Below are positions 34,261-44,643 of a DNA stretch of 64,000 nt, in pieces (the stretch's first letter is position 1; each line of letters opens with the position of its first letter). The DNA is from Takakia lepidozioides. Its lineage: Eukaryota > Streptophyta > Takakiopsida > Takakiales > Takakiaceae. The stretch covers positions 37,386,001 to 37,450,000 of the forward strand of contig CM060733.1 of the NCBI GenBank assembly GCA_030704615.1. Reading direction: 5' to 3'. The translations under genes and the position numbers were made by a program. Below the pieces are notes generated by a model. The model made no database searches and was not told the origin of the DNA. It saw nothing but the letters and a program-made list of their open reading frames with translations.

Positions 34261-36878
34261 TCAGTGATCGAAGTTGAACTTCAGCGAACTCTTGCCCTTG
34301 ATGTGTCTCCAGTTGATGTCGCAGTCGAAGTCTAGCGATTCAGGGCAGTGGCGAGTTGCAATTTCTCCATTCTTGAGGGATGGAAGTTGGCAAAAGAAAT
34401 TGAGCTGAAACACGAAAGTTGCCCATAACATTTTACCTTCCAAGAGATTTCCGACGAAGCCAATGTCCTTGATTTGCCGGCACGGGCATGCTCCATCGAG
34501 ATGAGCAATGACGCCAATACGGTCTTCAGTTTGGATCCCACACCACAGGACTTTGAAGACATTGGGATTCTGCAAAACAATGTCGAATACTACTCGCTCC
34601 ATCACCAATGCAAACCAGTGCAATGCGTCATCCACCACAAACTTCTGTGAATGGTCTCTTCCATGGAGTAAGTCATCCTCAAACTATGCAGATCCTTCAT
34701 CAACTTGTTGTATGAGCGGAAATTGCCAAATTGCATCCATCTGTGTTGTAGAAAGGAAGCTGCCATGCGCTCAAAGTCCTCCTCAGTCAATCCGAACAAG
34801 TGCTTTCTTCGCACCCCAAAGGTTGGATGTGCCATAGGCATATGTCTGAGGTCTTCAGGCCGTGGGTCATCCATGAGAATCAGCTGCACAAGTAGAGGCG
34901 GCGCATTTTGGTCGCTTGTGGCTTCAATGGCAACAGCAGAGGCGGCTTCCAGAACATGGTTGGCTTTCTCAATAGAAAACTCCATGGAATAATGAAAGGG
35001 TACAAATGACCACCGGCGGTCCGCAACAATCCGGTGGAGCTCATTATGCCAATCCAAATGGGGATTAATTTCTCCCACCCTAAGCCGAGGAAGTGTGAGG
35101 TCTTTAGCTCCGGGTCGAATTACCGGTGATGGCGATCGCCAAACTGCAAAAAGCGTCGTGCTATGTGAGAAAAAGGTAGTCTACTGGTCAGTCTGCTGGT
35201 CCGCAGTCTGTTGGATGACAGGACTTCCCATTGGCATGGGCTGCATGATGGGCTCCTGGAGAGGAGTCTGCAGGATGACAGGCTGCTCGTTGGGAGTTTG
35301 CTCCGTAGGAGTCTGCTGGATGACAGGCTGCTGAACGGGAGTCTGCTGGATGACGGCCTGCTGAATGGGAGTCTGCTGGATGGCAGACTCGGCTGTCCCA
35401 GACGCATTCCCCCCTGACGCGTCTTGAATATGTAATGCCGCTATAGCAGCAGATGACCCAGGATACTTCAATAATATGTACTCTCGCACGCGGTCCACTT
35501 CCGCATGCGCAGTCGCTTGTAAAGAAGCATCATTGCTAGGTATCCGCCAAGCCTGAATGGCCCTACGAATGGAAACACGTTCATCCTGATACACGATAGA
35601 GAACTTGGACGTCAGGAACATGGACGTGGACTCTATATTCACCTCATGCAGCGGACTGGACTCACAGACCGGCAGACTGTAACGTGCGTACGTAGGGTGG
35701 AGGCAACTAGTAGACTGTACCAGTGGCCTGGACCAGCGGACTGACAAACGGACTCAGTAAGTAATGCAGCGATATAAAACAGACTAACTGACGAGCGGAG
35801 TGAGCCAGTGGACTGAGGAGAGAACGCAGCGGACTGACCAGACTGAATAGGCAACGTGACCCCGATGATGGACTCAAACAACACAGAGAACGGACTGGGC
35901 GGTCAGACTGACCATTACCTCCTCTACTTCATCATCGTCATCTTCATCTTCAAAGCTGTTCAACCAGTTCTGTTCCGCCTGTCGGATGAATGTGCGTAGC
36001 AGACCTGACTGGGCAACTCTGTAGAAATAACGGAAGAAGTCCGGATCCCTAATTGGTGGGCACTATGGTGGGAAAAGCCCAAAGTCAACGAGGTGCAATG
36101 TGCCAGGGCAGACTGGCCCTTCAGTGCTCTGTTGAGTTTTTGGTTTTGACCCTAAACCGATGGCATGGGTCATGATATTTGTGTGAGTCTGCTGCTGAGT
36201 CTGGTCAGGCAAGTCAATGTCCACTGGACTTGTCACCCCTTCCAGGCCCTGAGCAGATTCACTTTCAGTATCAGTACTGATGGTGTGGGTCTGCCGCCCA
36301 TAACGGGGTTCAGTCTGTTGCGTGGATTTTGCCCTTGTCTCGTGAGCAGACCTTTTAGCCTTCTTTTTTTTTTGCCTCTCCTTTTTTTGGGCCCCATCAC
36401 TCAGTTTACGTTTTCTGGCAGTGTCTGGCGTTCCCTGCACTTGCAAATCTTCCATTGACGGGCCACCAGAATGGACGCCATACCGTGCGCGCACTTCGTC
36501 TAATTCCAAAGTGCGGGGGTCAAGCACTGATCCGTGCAAGCGCATTGTGGCCTCTTTGACAATCAACATTTCTTTCAGTATCGGCCAAGGCTTGAAATCC
36601 CATGGAATCATTGCAATAGTCTCCTTGCAACCCGTGTCAACACAATGCCGATTTAGTTGGATTTTGTCCTTGATAACCTCTTCACAGAAGGGACAGAAGA
36701 GCTTGTCCTTCTGCCAATTCGAGTTTTTGGGCTTCCGGGCGCGGAGCTCTACAAATGCTTCCACTATTTTATGATCAAACTCGTCTGGTGAGTACCAGTA
36801 CCTTCGCTCCTTCTTTAGTTTGGTTTGGTGCACAAAATCCACCCAGTCCGCTCCACCCTTTTCACAAGCATCCTCTAT
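34261..36878 (-). CDS. Uncharacterised multi-exon gene with zinc-finger-like motif and QQTP repeats
   Basis: Not recognised. The likely exons on the minus strand are: about 36878-36100, with YWYSPDEFDHKIVEAFVELR, a Cys2-His-Cys cluster in CPFCEEVIKDKIQLNRHCVD, then a Lys-rich nuclear-type stretch; 36062-35919 (48 codons, CPPIRDPDFFRYFYRVAQSG to an acidic EDEDDDDEVEE end); and 35642 to about 35184, in phase, opening VNIESTSMFLTSKFSIVYQD and ending in repeated IQQTP/VIQQTP units. The last exon or exons (about 35079-34261) contain GEINPHLDWHNELHRIVADR, HPTFGVRRKHLFGLTEEDFE and VLWCGIQTEDRIGVIAHLDG and end at a stop. The join from the QQTP exon to the next, and one join near 34650, are unresolved, so decay is possible. 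No start codon was found. It may be a TE-encoded or lineage-specific protein that binds nucleic acid; that is inference only. Confidence 0.5.
35640..35920 (+). repeat. Cluster of CAGACTG/GCGGACTG words (left)
   Basis: Short words of the form (C/G)(A/G)GACTG recur many times within 280 bp, for example AGCGGACTGG, GGCAGACTG and CCAGCGGACTGAC. They overlap an intron of the minus-strand gene. The same words occur inverted inside its QQTP exon (35.18-35.4 kb) and in plus orientation at 37.4-38.8 kb. Confidence 0.65.
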
Positions 36879-37380
36879 CGCTGCAGAATGAAACGAAGGT
36901 GCAATGATATTGAGCGACAGATAGAAGTCCTATGAAAAGACTCACCCTAAGCAAGAAGATGACACATAATGGAATGGAAACACCGCAGCAAGTGAGAACC
37001 TCACCAAGTCGATGAACTTCGAGTTGTTATGAAGGCAAGCGTGTTTGCGACGCTTCGCGGCTCACCGCGACTCTCCACACCTGGGGAATAACGGCCGTCT
37101 TTCGTTACGGTGATGGAAACGCAAAGAGGAAAACAAAACAGTGCAAAACAGTGCGAAGAAACAGGCGCGAAGAGAATGGAGTCGATCGCACAGGGAACAT
37201 GAGAAGAAAGTAGAAGTAGAAGGGGGAAAGCGGGCATGGCACTGCCAACGTGGCGCGATTTCACAGGCGCCAACTATCCGCCGTCATTGCATTGAATACG
37301 TCCACCGAACGAACGCATCGTACTAAATTCATCCACGGTCCTCGCAAGTGCAACAGACTCATTTCCCATCGGGCCGAGAG
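36879..37380. other. Region upstream of the minus-strand gene
   Basis: No exon that splices in phase to 36878 could be placed here. A donor-like AGG then GTGAGT (minus strand) lies near 36951, but each frame leading into it stops. The promoter or first exon may lie here or further right. Confidence 0.3.
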
Positions 37381-37389
37381 TCCACCGAA

Positions 37390-38790
37390 CCGTCAGTCCA
37401 GCGGACTATTCGCTTTGCTGAGGTGAAGCGGCTTCATATTGGAGGCACTTCCCTGCCAGCGGAATGAAGACAAAAGAGAGTAAGGGGAGAACAGGAAAGT
37501 CGAACATACCCATTGCAAACAGACTCGCGGCACAACAGACTGATGCATGCACAGTCCAATAGACTGATATCCATAGAGGAGAACTGTCCAGCAGACGGGC
37601 GTTTCACCAGACTGGCGAGAGAACAAGCCAAAACATTGACCGGAGGGAAAATAAGAAGTCAAACAGACTTAGTGCAACAGACTTCTGACACAACAGACTG
37701 ACAAATTCACAAGTGCGACAGACTGATATCCCAACAGACGGACTTCCAGCAGACCGCCTCCAAACTGACTGTTATGCACGCGATAAGGGGAATATCCGGA
37801 GCATTGATGGGCCAGCGGACCCACTGTGAACAGACTCGCGACACAACGGACCTCAAACATCCACGCGCATTTGCAGATGCAATTGTCTCAGCCTGGTCCG
37901 TCTCCTGGCAAATGCGACAATGTACCGATTCTGCACCTACTCCCGTCGTGGCTCAGACATCTGCATTCAGCAGGTGCATGTAGATGTTTGAGGACCTTAC
38001 GACTGGATGGTGTTCCGTGACGACTTGAATTGTTTTTTTGTGCTGCCATCCCTTATATAATACCATGTGGATCCATCACAAAGCTGAGTTTCTTCAGATT
38101 CTCCACTTTTTTCCACAACTTATGCACGACGGATGCAAGGCGCTATACTTGGTCATATAAACAGTCCCATCGTCCGATACGAAATCTGCAATACACGCCC
38201 CCATGTGCATACGCTTCCGCCATTTTCGCGCCCATGTTACCCATGGGTTCCTTTAACGGATCACGGCTGTTTGTTGTCCGATGTTGCGGTAGGCGTTTCC
38301 ATGCACGCGACTGTTCCTCTTTTGTGCGCGATGTTCATGATGATGATGAAGCGTATGCTTGAACATGAGAGGACTGTCTCGGCACTACAGCCACCATCAT
38401 GCATATGCTTCCACTATTTTTGCCTTCTTGTTGTGCTTTCGGGAACCTTCGTTTTATGGTTTGGTTCTATGTCATAAATATGGCAAATGCGGACATCTGT
38501 CGTCGATAACGTCCTCTACTTGTGATCCGTCATGATACGTTTAGCCCCTTCGTACTGCATCCCTCGCAGCCCTAAAAATGGAGGGTTCGGATGGGTTATG
38601 GGAATGGACGGTGGCGATCCTGCGCCGTCAGCGGACTGGATGGCAGGGGACTGGCGGGCGGACTGGCGGACTGGCAGACTGTTGGGCAGCGGACTGACCA
38701 ACACCGGACTAGCGGGCAGACTGGCGGACTAGCAGACTGGCCAGCAGCGGATTGGCAGACTGGAGGGCAGCGGACTCATGGGCGGGGGAC
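37390..38790 (+). repeat. Array of ACAGACT/GCGGACTGG words (right)
   Basis: Dozens of dispersed short words share the core (C/G)(A/G)GACT(G/T). AACAGACT-type words dominate at 37.4-37.9 kb, with ACAGACTGATATCC-like longer forms. GCGGACTGGCGGAC-type words are tightly packed at 38.63-38.78 kb. Spacing is irregular, so this is not a simple satellite. Clustered short words in one orientation resemble subterminal transposase-binding repeats of DNA transposons; that reading is inference. Confidence 0.65.
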
Positions 38791-38811
38791 TGGCCGCGCG
38801 GCGGACGGGGG

Positions 38812-38842
38812 CGCGGGCGCGGTTGCTGCAGCCGCGCCCGCG
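38812..38842. other. GC-rich perfect hairpin
   Basis: Eleven-base perfect inverted arms, CGCGGGCGCGG (38812-38822) and its complement (38832-38842), with a 9-nt loop. It lies in an exceptionally GC- and CpG-rich 150-bp stretch (38.77-38.92 kb) that contrasts with the AT-rich surroundings. Confidence 0.8.
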
Positions 38843-38949
38843 GCTGGGCGACCACGCGCAGCGGCGGGCGGGGTGCTAAGAAGCCGGGCGTCCGTGCGCG
38901 GGGCCCACTGGCCACATCGCACGTGCCCATTGAAGACCCTATTATCTTA

Positions 38950-40020
38950 AAATGAGAGGCGGGAAAAATAACCTCACATGACATGCCATAGTGTTAGCAT
39001 TGAATTTTGGTTGGGATAATTGGAGGGAAAATAAAAAGTTAAAATGCTCATTCGAGCCATGAGTCATATACACTGAAACAGTGAAGGACAGATATCGAGC
39101 CAAACAAAGAGCATGACATCAATAGCACTGCGAAGGGAGTTTCAAACAGACCCAAAAACAATATACCTAGTAGAAAAGCTGCAGCACTATTTGATGTGTG
39201 TACTTTCAGAGAACAAGATGAGAGACCTTGTTGATCTTGCTCAAGGATCAAATCCATCTCGTAGTTGTGTTTTGATGGTGGGAAGGTATGTGCATCCCTG
39301 CCAACACATGTACAGTGATGCGGCAGACTGTCTTCTGACCAGTGCAAGAGATGCCACCATCTGACAGTCCCGGGCATCACCGACAGTCGGCAACCTCAGC
39401 TTTGCTACTAGCAGCTGACGTTGACGGCTTGAAGTTCTTCCAGCAAACACCCCGACCCTACTTTTATAGTACTTCCGATTTTGAATTGCATCTGCTTCTT
39501 TCTGTAGTCCAATAGGCATTCACCTTTTTGTCTCCATTGTCCCACCATTGACTGGAAGTGTTCATTCCAAAGCATCTACCATGTTTGATCTCCCTCTGAG
39601 ATCGGTGTGTGACCTACCTGCTCAGGAAGAACACCCTCGATACAGACAGCAAAGCGAAGTTCTGACTTCACTCACCAGTCCACACAATACGATCATACCA
39701 GAGTTCAGTTAACTCCTACACAAGAAAGCTCACCTTGTCAAGGCTACTGTCCCACCATTGGGAAGTATCTTCAAACAACTCCTGCCAGCGCTGTTCCATG
39801 CTCCATGCGCTTTCTTGTTTTTTCACCCAGAGTACATTCGTTTCAGGCTAGAATTATCAGCAGGTTAGTAGGGGAAGTTTCACTGCAATAACCTCTTTCG
39901 CTGGGAACAGGGTACAGCCAAGCATACATAGCGTGTACTCCTTCTCTGTTTCTATAGAGACGCCCTGCAATTCGATGCTCATTTGCGAGGAACCAAAGCG
40001 GGCCGTTGCCACCGACACAC
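38950..40020. other. Intergenic region
   Basis: No gene is recognised. Positions 39510-39582 match 41956-42035, so a dispersed repeat is present. The remaining open frames are short and without motifs. Confidence 0.35.
39510..39582 (+). repeat. Dispersed repeat, copy 1
   Basis: GCATTCACCTTT.TG.CTC.ATTG.CCCACCATT.ACTGG is shared with 41956-42035 in the same orientation and is followed by ATTCCAAAGC-like sequence in both. The element type is unknown. Confidence 0.6.
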
Positions 40021-40110
40021 ACAATTGACGACGATGACGTGGTTGACGACGACGACGTGTCCACGATGACCTGGCTATGAAGACGTGGCGACGTCATCGC
40101 TCTCGACCTT
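40021..40110. promoter_or_regulatory. Cluster of TGACG/ACGT motifs
   Basis: Several GACGT, TGACG and CGACGTCA words occur within 90 bp. Plant bZIP factors recognise such ACGT cores. It lies about 300 bp before the orphan ORF at 40379. A simple GAC-repeat origin is an equally good explanation, so a regulatory role is only a suggestion. Confidence 0.25.
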
Positions 40111-40378
40111 CGGTCGTCGCTAGGATTTCATCTATTTACATATTGCAGATAAAAATATGTAGTCAGCCCTCGGTCACCAAAACAGTTTGAGTTTCCGTTT
40201 TGGTTAAGAGACTTGGAGCTGTCGAAGCTCCAGCGACTGAGACAGAAATGAAATGTGTAACTTCCGCGGATGTCGAGAGAGACAGAGAGAGAGAGATCGT
40301 CAACACGGAGACTAGTGTGATGCACTGTGAGAATGTGCATTCCACTTGTGTCCTTGAAGAATTCGAGAAGGAGCAGCA

Positions 40379-40690
40379 ATGGCAGCGCGCACAGTAAGCA
40401 TGGCGGCCGTGGCGTCCTTACATGTTCTCGATGCGTCTCGGGGTGCGCTTACAAGCTTCCCCGAGACTACGGTGCTTGCAATCCTGGAGCTGTGCTTGCA
40501 AGCTTCAAGAAGGTGTGAGCTCTGCAGTCTTTACGGGACCCATGTGCATTCTCCGGAATGTAAGGCATGGGAATTTGCTTCAAACATTTTCAGGTCAATT
40601 TCCGGGCAGTGGAGACCAGTGGAGAGGACCGCAGTATATGGTGAGGAGGACGAGCGAGGAGGTCAAAAACTTAAATACTGTAAAAAATAG
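40379..40690 (+). CDS. Orphan ORF, 103 aa
   Basis: An ATG in a reasonable context opens MAARTVSMAAVASLHVLDAS, followed by FPETTVLAILELCLQASRRC, a stretch with loose F-box-like hydrophobic spacing. I do not recognise a family. A second frame (40422-40730) overlaps it and neither has support beyond length. It could be a first exon. Confidence is low. Confidence 0.2.
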   Translation: MAARTVSMAAVASLHVLDASRGALTSFPETTVLAILELCLQASRRCELCSLYGTHVHSPECKAWEFASNIFRSISGQWRPVERTAVYGEEDERGGQKLKYCKK

Positions 40691-40845
40691 AAAAGTGCCA
40701 ACTTACAATCTTGGAGAAGCTTTGGAGTGAATATTTTGCAGAACCCAGTGGGACAATCGCTGCAATAAGGTGAACGCCTCTTATCTTAACAGCAAACGCA
40801 AACAATAAGATGCTTAGGCATTTTCGTGAAATTAATGATAGTGCT

Positions 40846-40869
40846 CTCTCTCTCTCTCTCTCTCTCTCT
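40846..40869. repeat. (CT)n microsatellite
   Basis: An uninterrupted run of about twelve CT units. No LINE tail sequence adjoins it. Confidence 0.85.
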
Positions 40870-41589
40870 TCATATTTGTCCTCTAACACTGACTGGCAGT
40901 GCAACCACATGCAAATGTATCACATTGTTGCAATGGCATAGTACTGGATCATTCTCATCCTTTCTAGGATGAGGCCATTGTCAATGCGTGAATCAGCACT
41001 GATCCCCTCTAAATTGGTTATCGGTGGCTTTTAACTAGCGCAATAGGGATTCCAGGCTGTCTGAAATATCCTTGTTGTCTGAAACTCCCAATCAGCTTCG
41101 AGAGGGTTTTATCCCTCTGGGATTAAGCCCTTGAGGCAATGGTCAATATTCTGCTTCTGGTTTTCAATTGGTGTGTGTGTGAAGGAAAACTTGGACGACA
41201 GTCACAAGACTTGTGTGTAAGGAGAGCGGTCCATGCACTGCATGTAGAGTGCATGTAGCAGTGCAGCTGTGAATATGTGCTTCCTGACATGATGCCATTG
41301 CTGCATTTAAATCAGTTCCACCTTGTCCGATTGTTTAGTTGGCTGTGCATGAGCAGGATGACTATTTTGGCTGACTTCACCATACAGTGGTTGCCTGAAA
41401 CCCCACTATGGACCCTTGTGAGGTTTTGTATCCAATTGGCATACCTATACTGCCGAGGACATTCTCTCTCCCTCCCTCTCACAGCAGAGGAACTAGTATT
41501 AAGTAGAGAGGGGCAGGGTTTCTGCTATGTACATAAGAGGTTGTCATTGTCACCTACGTATGGTGATGGGCAGGTGAGGAGCAGGATCT

Positions 41590-41790
41590 CTCTGCTTTTG
41601 TTATGGAGGGAAGGTTAACTGAAGGAGGCAGGGGTGGTTGTGGGGGCAGATCCATCCTAGAGGACCACATTTCAAGCACAACAGTAGCGATGAGGCATTG
41701 TGGATTGATAGCTACAAGAAGCCTGCATTGGTGGAGGAATTGGAAAGACTGGACTCAGGTAAAACTAAGTATCAGGAAGGTAGACTCAGG
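41590..41790 (+). pseudogene. Frameshifted duplicate of the PPR gene 5' end
   Basis: It matches 42281-42440 of the PPR gene. ATGGAGG is followed by an ACTGAAG-AGG block and then, after a frame change, WGQIHPRGPHFKHNSSDEAL, against WLQIHPRGPDFKQNSANKAL in the gene. The offset is about 690 bp, in the same orientation. The initiating frame (from 41603) runs out of register with the conserved frame, so this copy cannot start the protein directly. It could also be a former upstream exon. No PPR repeats follow before the real gene. Confidence 0.7.
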
Positions 41791-41955
41791 ATTCAGTTGA
41801 GTATCTTGTGTTTATTTGGGCTTGTTTGGCCTCTGGATGAGGTGACACCTTTGAGTTTGCCCCTCTTTCAGGTCTTTTGCATTTCCACAGGAGATTGCTT
41901 AAACAAGATACTCACTTCTTTGTCAGCATCTCATGGTCTGCTTTTAGTGTAACAG

Positions 41956-42035
41956 AACAAGCATTCACCTTTCTGCCTCAATTGCCCCACCATTAACTGG
42001 TTTTGAAAAAATATTTTTTCCAAAGCTTCTCTCCT
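41956..42035 (+). repeat. Dispersed repeat, copy 2
   Basis: Partner of 39510-39582, in the same orientation, located between the duplicated PPR 5' end and the PPR gene. Confidence 0.6.
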
Positions 42036-42216
42036 CATCTATATTTTTGCTTTTGGGATATCTACCTGGAACTTCAGTAGCAGTCCAATTTGGAAACACT
42101 CATACCCACTAGATCCACCTAGACAACTTTGTCACATATGTCATTCCCTCTTGCACATTTTTCAGTCTTGTGAGAAAGTCCACATGGGGCAACTGTTTGG
42201 TTGGTGGTAGAGGCAT

Positions 42217-44643
42217 TTGCTATGTAAGCTATGGCTTATCATCTCAGCTTTGGGGGTTTGGTGGGGGGGGGGAAATCTAGGAATGTTTGTTATGGAGGCA
42301 TCGATAACTGAAGAAGGTAGGGATGGAGTGTGGTTGCAGATCCATCCTCGAGGACCAGATTTCAAGCAAAACAGTGCCAACAAGGCACTGATGATTGATG
42401 CCTACAAGGAATCTCCATGGGTTGATGGTCAACAGGAAGCAGGGGCAGCCCAATCGTTTGAATCGGGCGTAACGACTGCCATTGAAAGAAGACCAAGAGA
42501 TGGAGTCCACCAGAGCTCTTCTGGCACTTACGGGGATGTGAGGACACTATGTAAGTCAGGGAAACTTAAAGATGCATTGCACATTTTGAACCAAGGGGGC
42601 TTTACGGCAGATTGCAATACTTATGTCTGTCTCTTGCAGGCATGCATCAGGAGAAAAGGCCTAGCAGAAGGAAAGCAGGTGCAGGCCCACATTATCCAAA
42701 GCAGATTCAAGTCAAACATCTTTCTACTCAATATCCTTGTTGACATGCATGTCAAGTGTGGGAGCATCGAAGATGCACGCGTAGTGTTTGACAAAATGTG
42801 TGAACGAGATATGTGTACATGGAATGTAATGGTGGCGGGATATGCCAAGCATGGGTGTGGTAGGGAGGCTTTGGAGACCTATGAGCAAATGATATGGGAA
42901 GGGGTGACACCCAACCAGGCCACGTTCTCTTGCGTTCTGAAGGCTTGTTCCAGCCTGGGTGACCTGGAGAAAGGCAAAGAGGTCCATGCTGACATCATGA
43001 GAGTCGGAATTGTACCAGATCTCATTCTGGACACTACCCTGATCAACATGTATGCCAAATGTGGCAAAATAGATGATGCGCGTCGAGTGTTTGACAATAT
43101 GGCTCAAGTAGATGTGGTCTCATGGAATGCAATGATTGCAGGATATGCTCAGCATGGATATGGTAGGGAGGCTTTGGAGATCTACGAGCAAATGATATGG
43201 GCAGGGGTGACGCCCAACCAGGTCACATTCGTTTGTGTTCTCAATGCATGTGCCAGCCTGAGAGCACTGGAGAAGGGTAGAGAGGTCCATGCCGACCTCA
43301 TCAAATCCAGAATTGTGCCCAATATCTTTCTCGACACCGCCTTGGTCGACATGTATGCCAAATGCGGGAGCATAATTGATGCCCGTCGAGTGTTTGACAG
43401 TATGCCTCAACGAAATGTGGTCTCATGGAATGCAATGATCACAGGATATGCCCAGCATGGGTGTGGTAGGGAGACTTTGGAGACCTATGAGCAAATGCTA
43501 CAGGAAGGGGTCGCACCCAACCAGGTCACGTTTGTCTGTGTCATCAATGCTTGTGCCAGTCTTGCAGCCCGGGAGAGGGGCAAAGCAGTCCATGCTGACA
43601 TCACAAAAGCCAGAATTGTGCCAAACGTCATTCTGGACACTGCCCTGGTCACCATGTATGCCAAATGTGGGAACATAAATGATGCATGTCGAGTGTTCAA
43701 CAATATGGTCCAAAGGAATGTGGTCTCATGGAATGCGATGATCGCTGGATATGCTCAGCATGGGTATGGTAGGGAAGCCCTGGATGTATTCAAACAAATG
43801 CAACAGGTAGGGTTGAAGCCGAATGGTATCACTTTTATATGTGTTCTCTCTGCATGTAGCCATGTGGGTCTAGTGGATGAAGGCAGACACTACTGGGATT
43901 CCCTGAGTCGAGATCATGGCCTCAGTCCTACAGGGGAGCATTTTGGCTGCATGGTGGACCTTCTTGGCCGTGCAGGCCACTTGAATGAGGCAGAGGACTT
44001 AATTAACAAAATGCCAACAAAACCTGAGGCTGTGGTGTGGAAGGCCTTGCTTGGTTCCTGCAGAATTCATGGCAACGTGGAGGTGGCGGAACGTGCGGCA
44101 AAATACATTCTCAAGTGGGATCAACAGGATGCGGCAACTTATGTGCTGCTGTCAAACATCTATGCTGCAGCTGGCAGGTGGGACGATAGTGCAAAGGTGA
44201 GAAAAATGATGAAGGTTAGACGTGTCAGGAAGGAGGCAGGTCGTTGCTACATTGAGGTCGATAACAGGGTGCATACATTCATTGTAGACGACAAGTTGCA
44301 TCCACAAATTGAGGAAATCCATGCTGAGCTGGAAAGACTGTCTGGGCAGATGAACGATGCTGGGTATGTGCCAGACACTCGCTTTGTATTACGTGATGTG
44401 GAGGAGGCGCACAAAGAGTTTTCTCTGTGTCACCACAGTGAGAAGCTAGCCATTGCTTTTGGGCTGATCAGTACCTCCGCTGGAACACCTCTGTGTGTCA
44501 TCAAGAACCTTCGTGTGTGTGGTGACTGCCACACAGCCACCAAGTTCATCTCAAAGATTGTCAGGCGAGCAATTGTTGTACGGGATGCCAGTCGTTTTCA
44601 CCACTTCCAAGATGGGGTATGTTCTTGTGGAGATTACTGGTGA
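42217..44643 (+). CDS. DYW-type pentatricopeptide repeat protein (organellar C-to-U RNA editing)
   Basis: Intronless, 808 aa from 42217. In-frame ATGs at 42283 and 42292 are alternative starts, and the second begins the block that is duplicated upstream. PPR motifs run from about residue 110 to 590 in PLS order (VVSWNAMIAGYAQHG, LDTALVDMYAKCGSI, VTFVCVLNACASL). E/E+ motifs follow (WKALLGSCRIHGNVEVAERA, YVLLSNIYAAAGRWDD, IEVDNRVHTFIVDDKLHP). A complete DYW deaminase domain ends the protein: HHSEKLAIAFGL holds the HxE zinc and catalytic site, VCGDCHTATK the CxxCH, and the last residues are CSCGDYW. Such proteins bind single organellar RNA sites and deaminate cytidine. No clear mitochondrial or plastid targeting peptide is visible. 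The four central repeats are near-identical in DNA. Confidence 0.96.
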   Translation: MLCKLWLIISALGVWWGGGNLGMFVMEASITEEGRDGVWLQIHPRGPDFKQNSANKALMIDAYKESPWVDGQQEAGAAQSFESGVTTAIERRPRDGVHQSSSGTYGDVRTLCKSGKLKDALHILNQGGFTADCNTYVCLLQACIRRKGLAEGKQVQAHIIQSRFKSNIFLLNILVDMHVKCGSIEDARVVFDKMCERDMCTWNVMVAGYAKHGCGREALETYEQMIWEGVTPNQATFSCVLKACSSLGDLEKGKEVHADIMRVGIVPDLILDTTLINMYAKCGKIDDARRVFDNMAQVDVVSWNAMIAGYAQHGYGREALEIYEQMIWAGVTPNQVTFVCVLNACASLRALEKGREVHADLIKSRIVPNIFLDTALVDMYAKCGSIIDARRVFDSMPQRNVVSWNAMITGYAQHGCGRETLETYEQMLQEGVAPNQVTFVCVINACASLAARERGKAVHADITKARIVPNVILDTALVTMYAKCGNINDACRVFNNMVQRNVVSWNAMIAGYAQHGYGREALDVFKQMQQVGLKPNGITFICVLSACSHVGLVDEGRHYWDSLSRDHGLSPTGEHFGCMVDLLGRAGHLNEAEDLINKMPTKPEAVVWKALLGSCRIHGNVEVAERAAKYILKWDQQDAATYVLLSNIYAAAGRWDDSAKVRKMMKVRRVRKEAGRCYIEVDNRVHTFIVDDKLHPQIEEIHAELERLSGQMNDAGYVPDTRFVLRDVEEAHKEFSLCHHSEKLAIAFGLISTSAGTPLCVIKNLRVCGDCHTATKFISKIVRRAIVVRDASRFHHFQDGVCSCGDYW
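42820..44031 (+). repeat. 303-bp internal repeats in the PPR gene
   Basis: The TGGAATG start of the (V/W)SWNAM motif recurs at 42820, 43123, 43426 and 43729, exactly 303 bp apart. Each unit encodes one 101-residue P-L-S triplet with strong DNA similarity. This indicates growth by unequal exchange. Confidence 0.92.
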
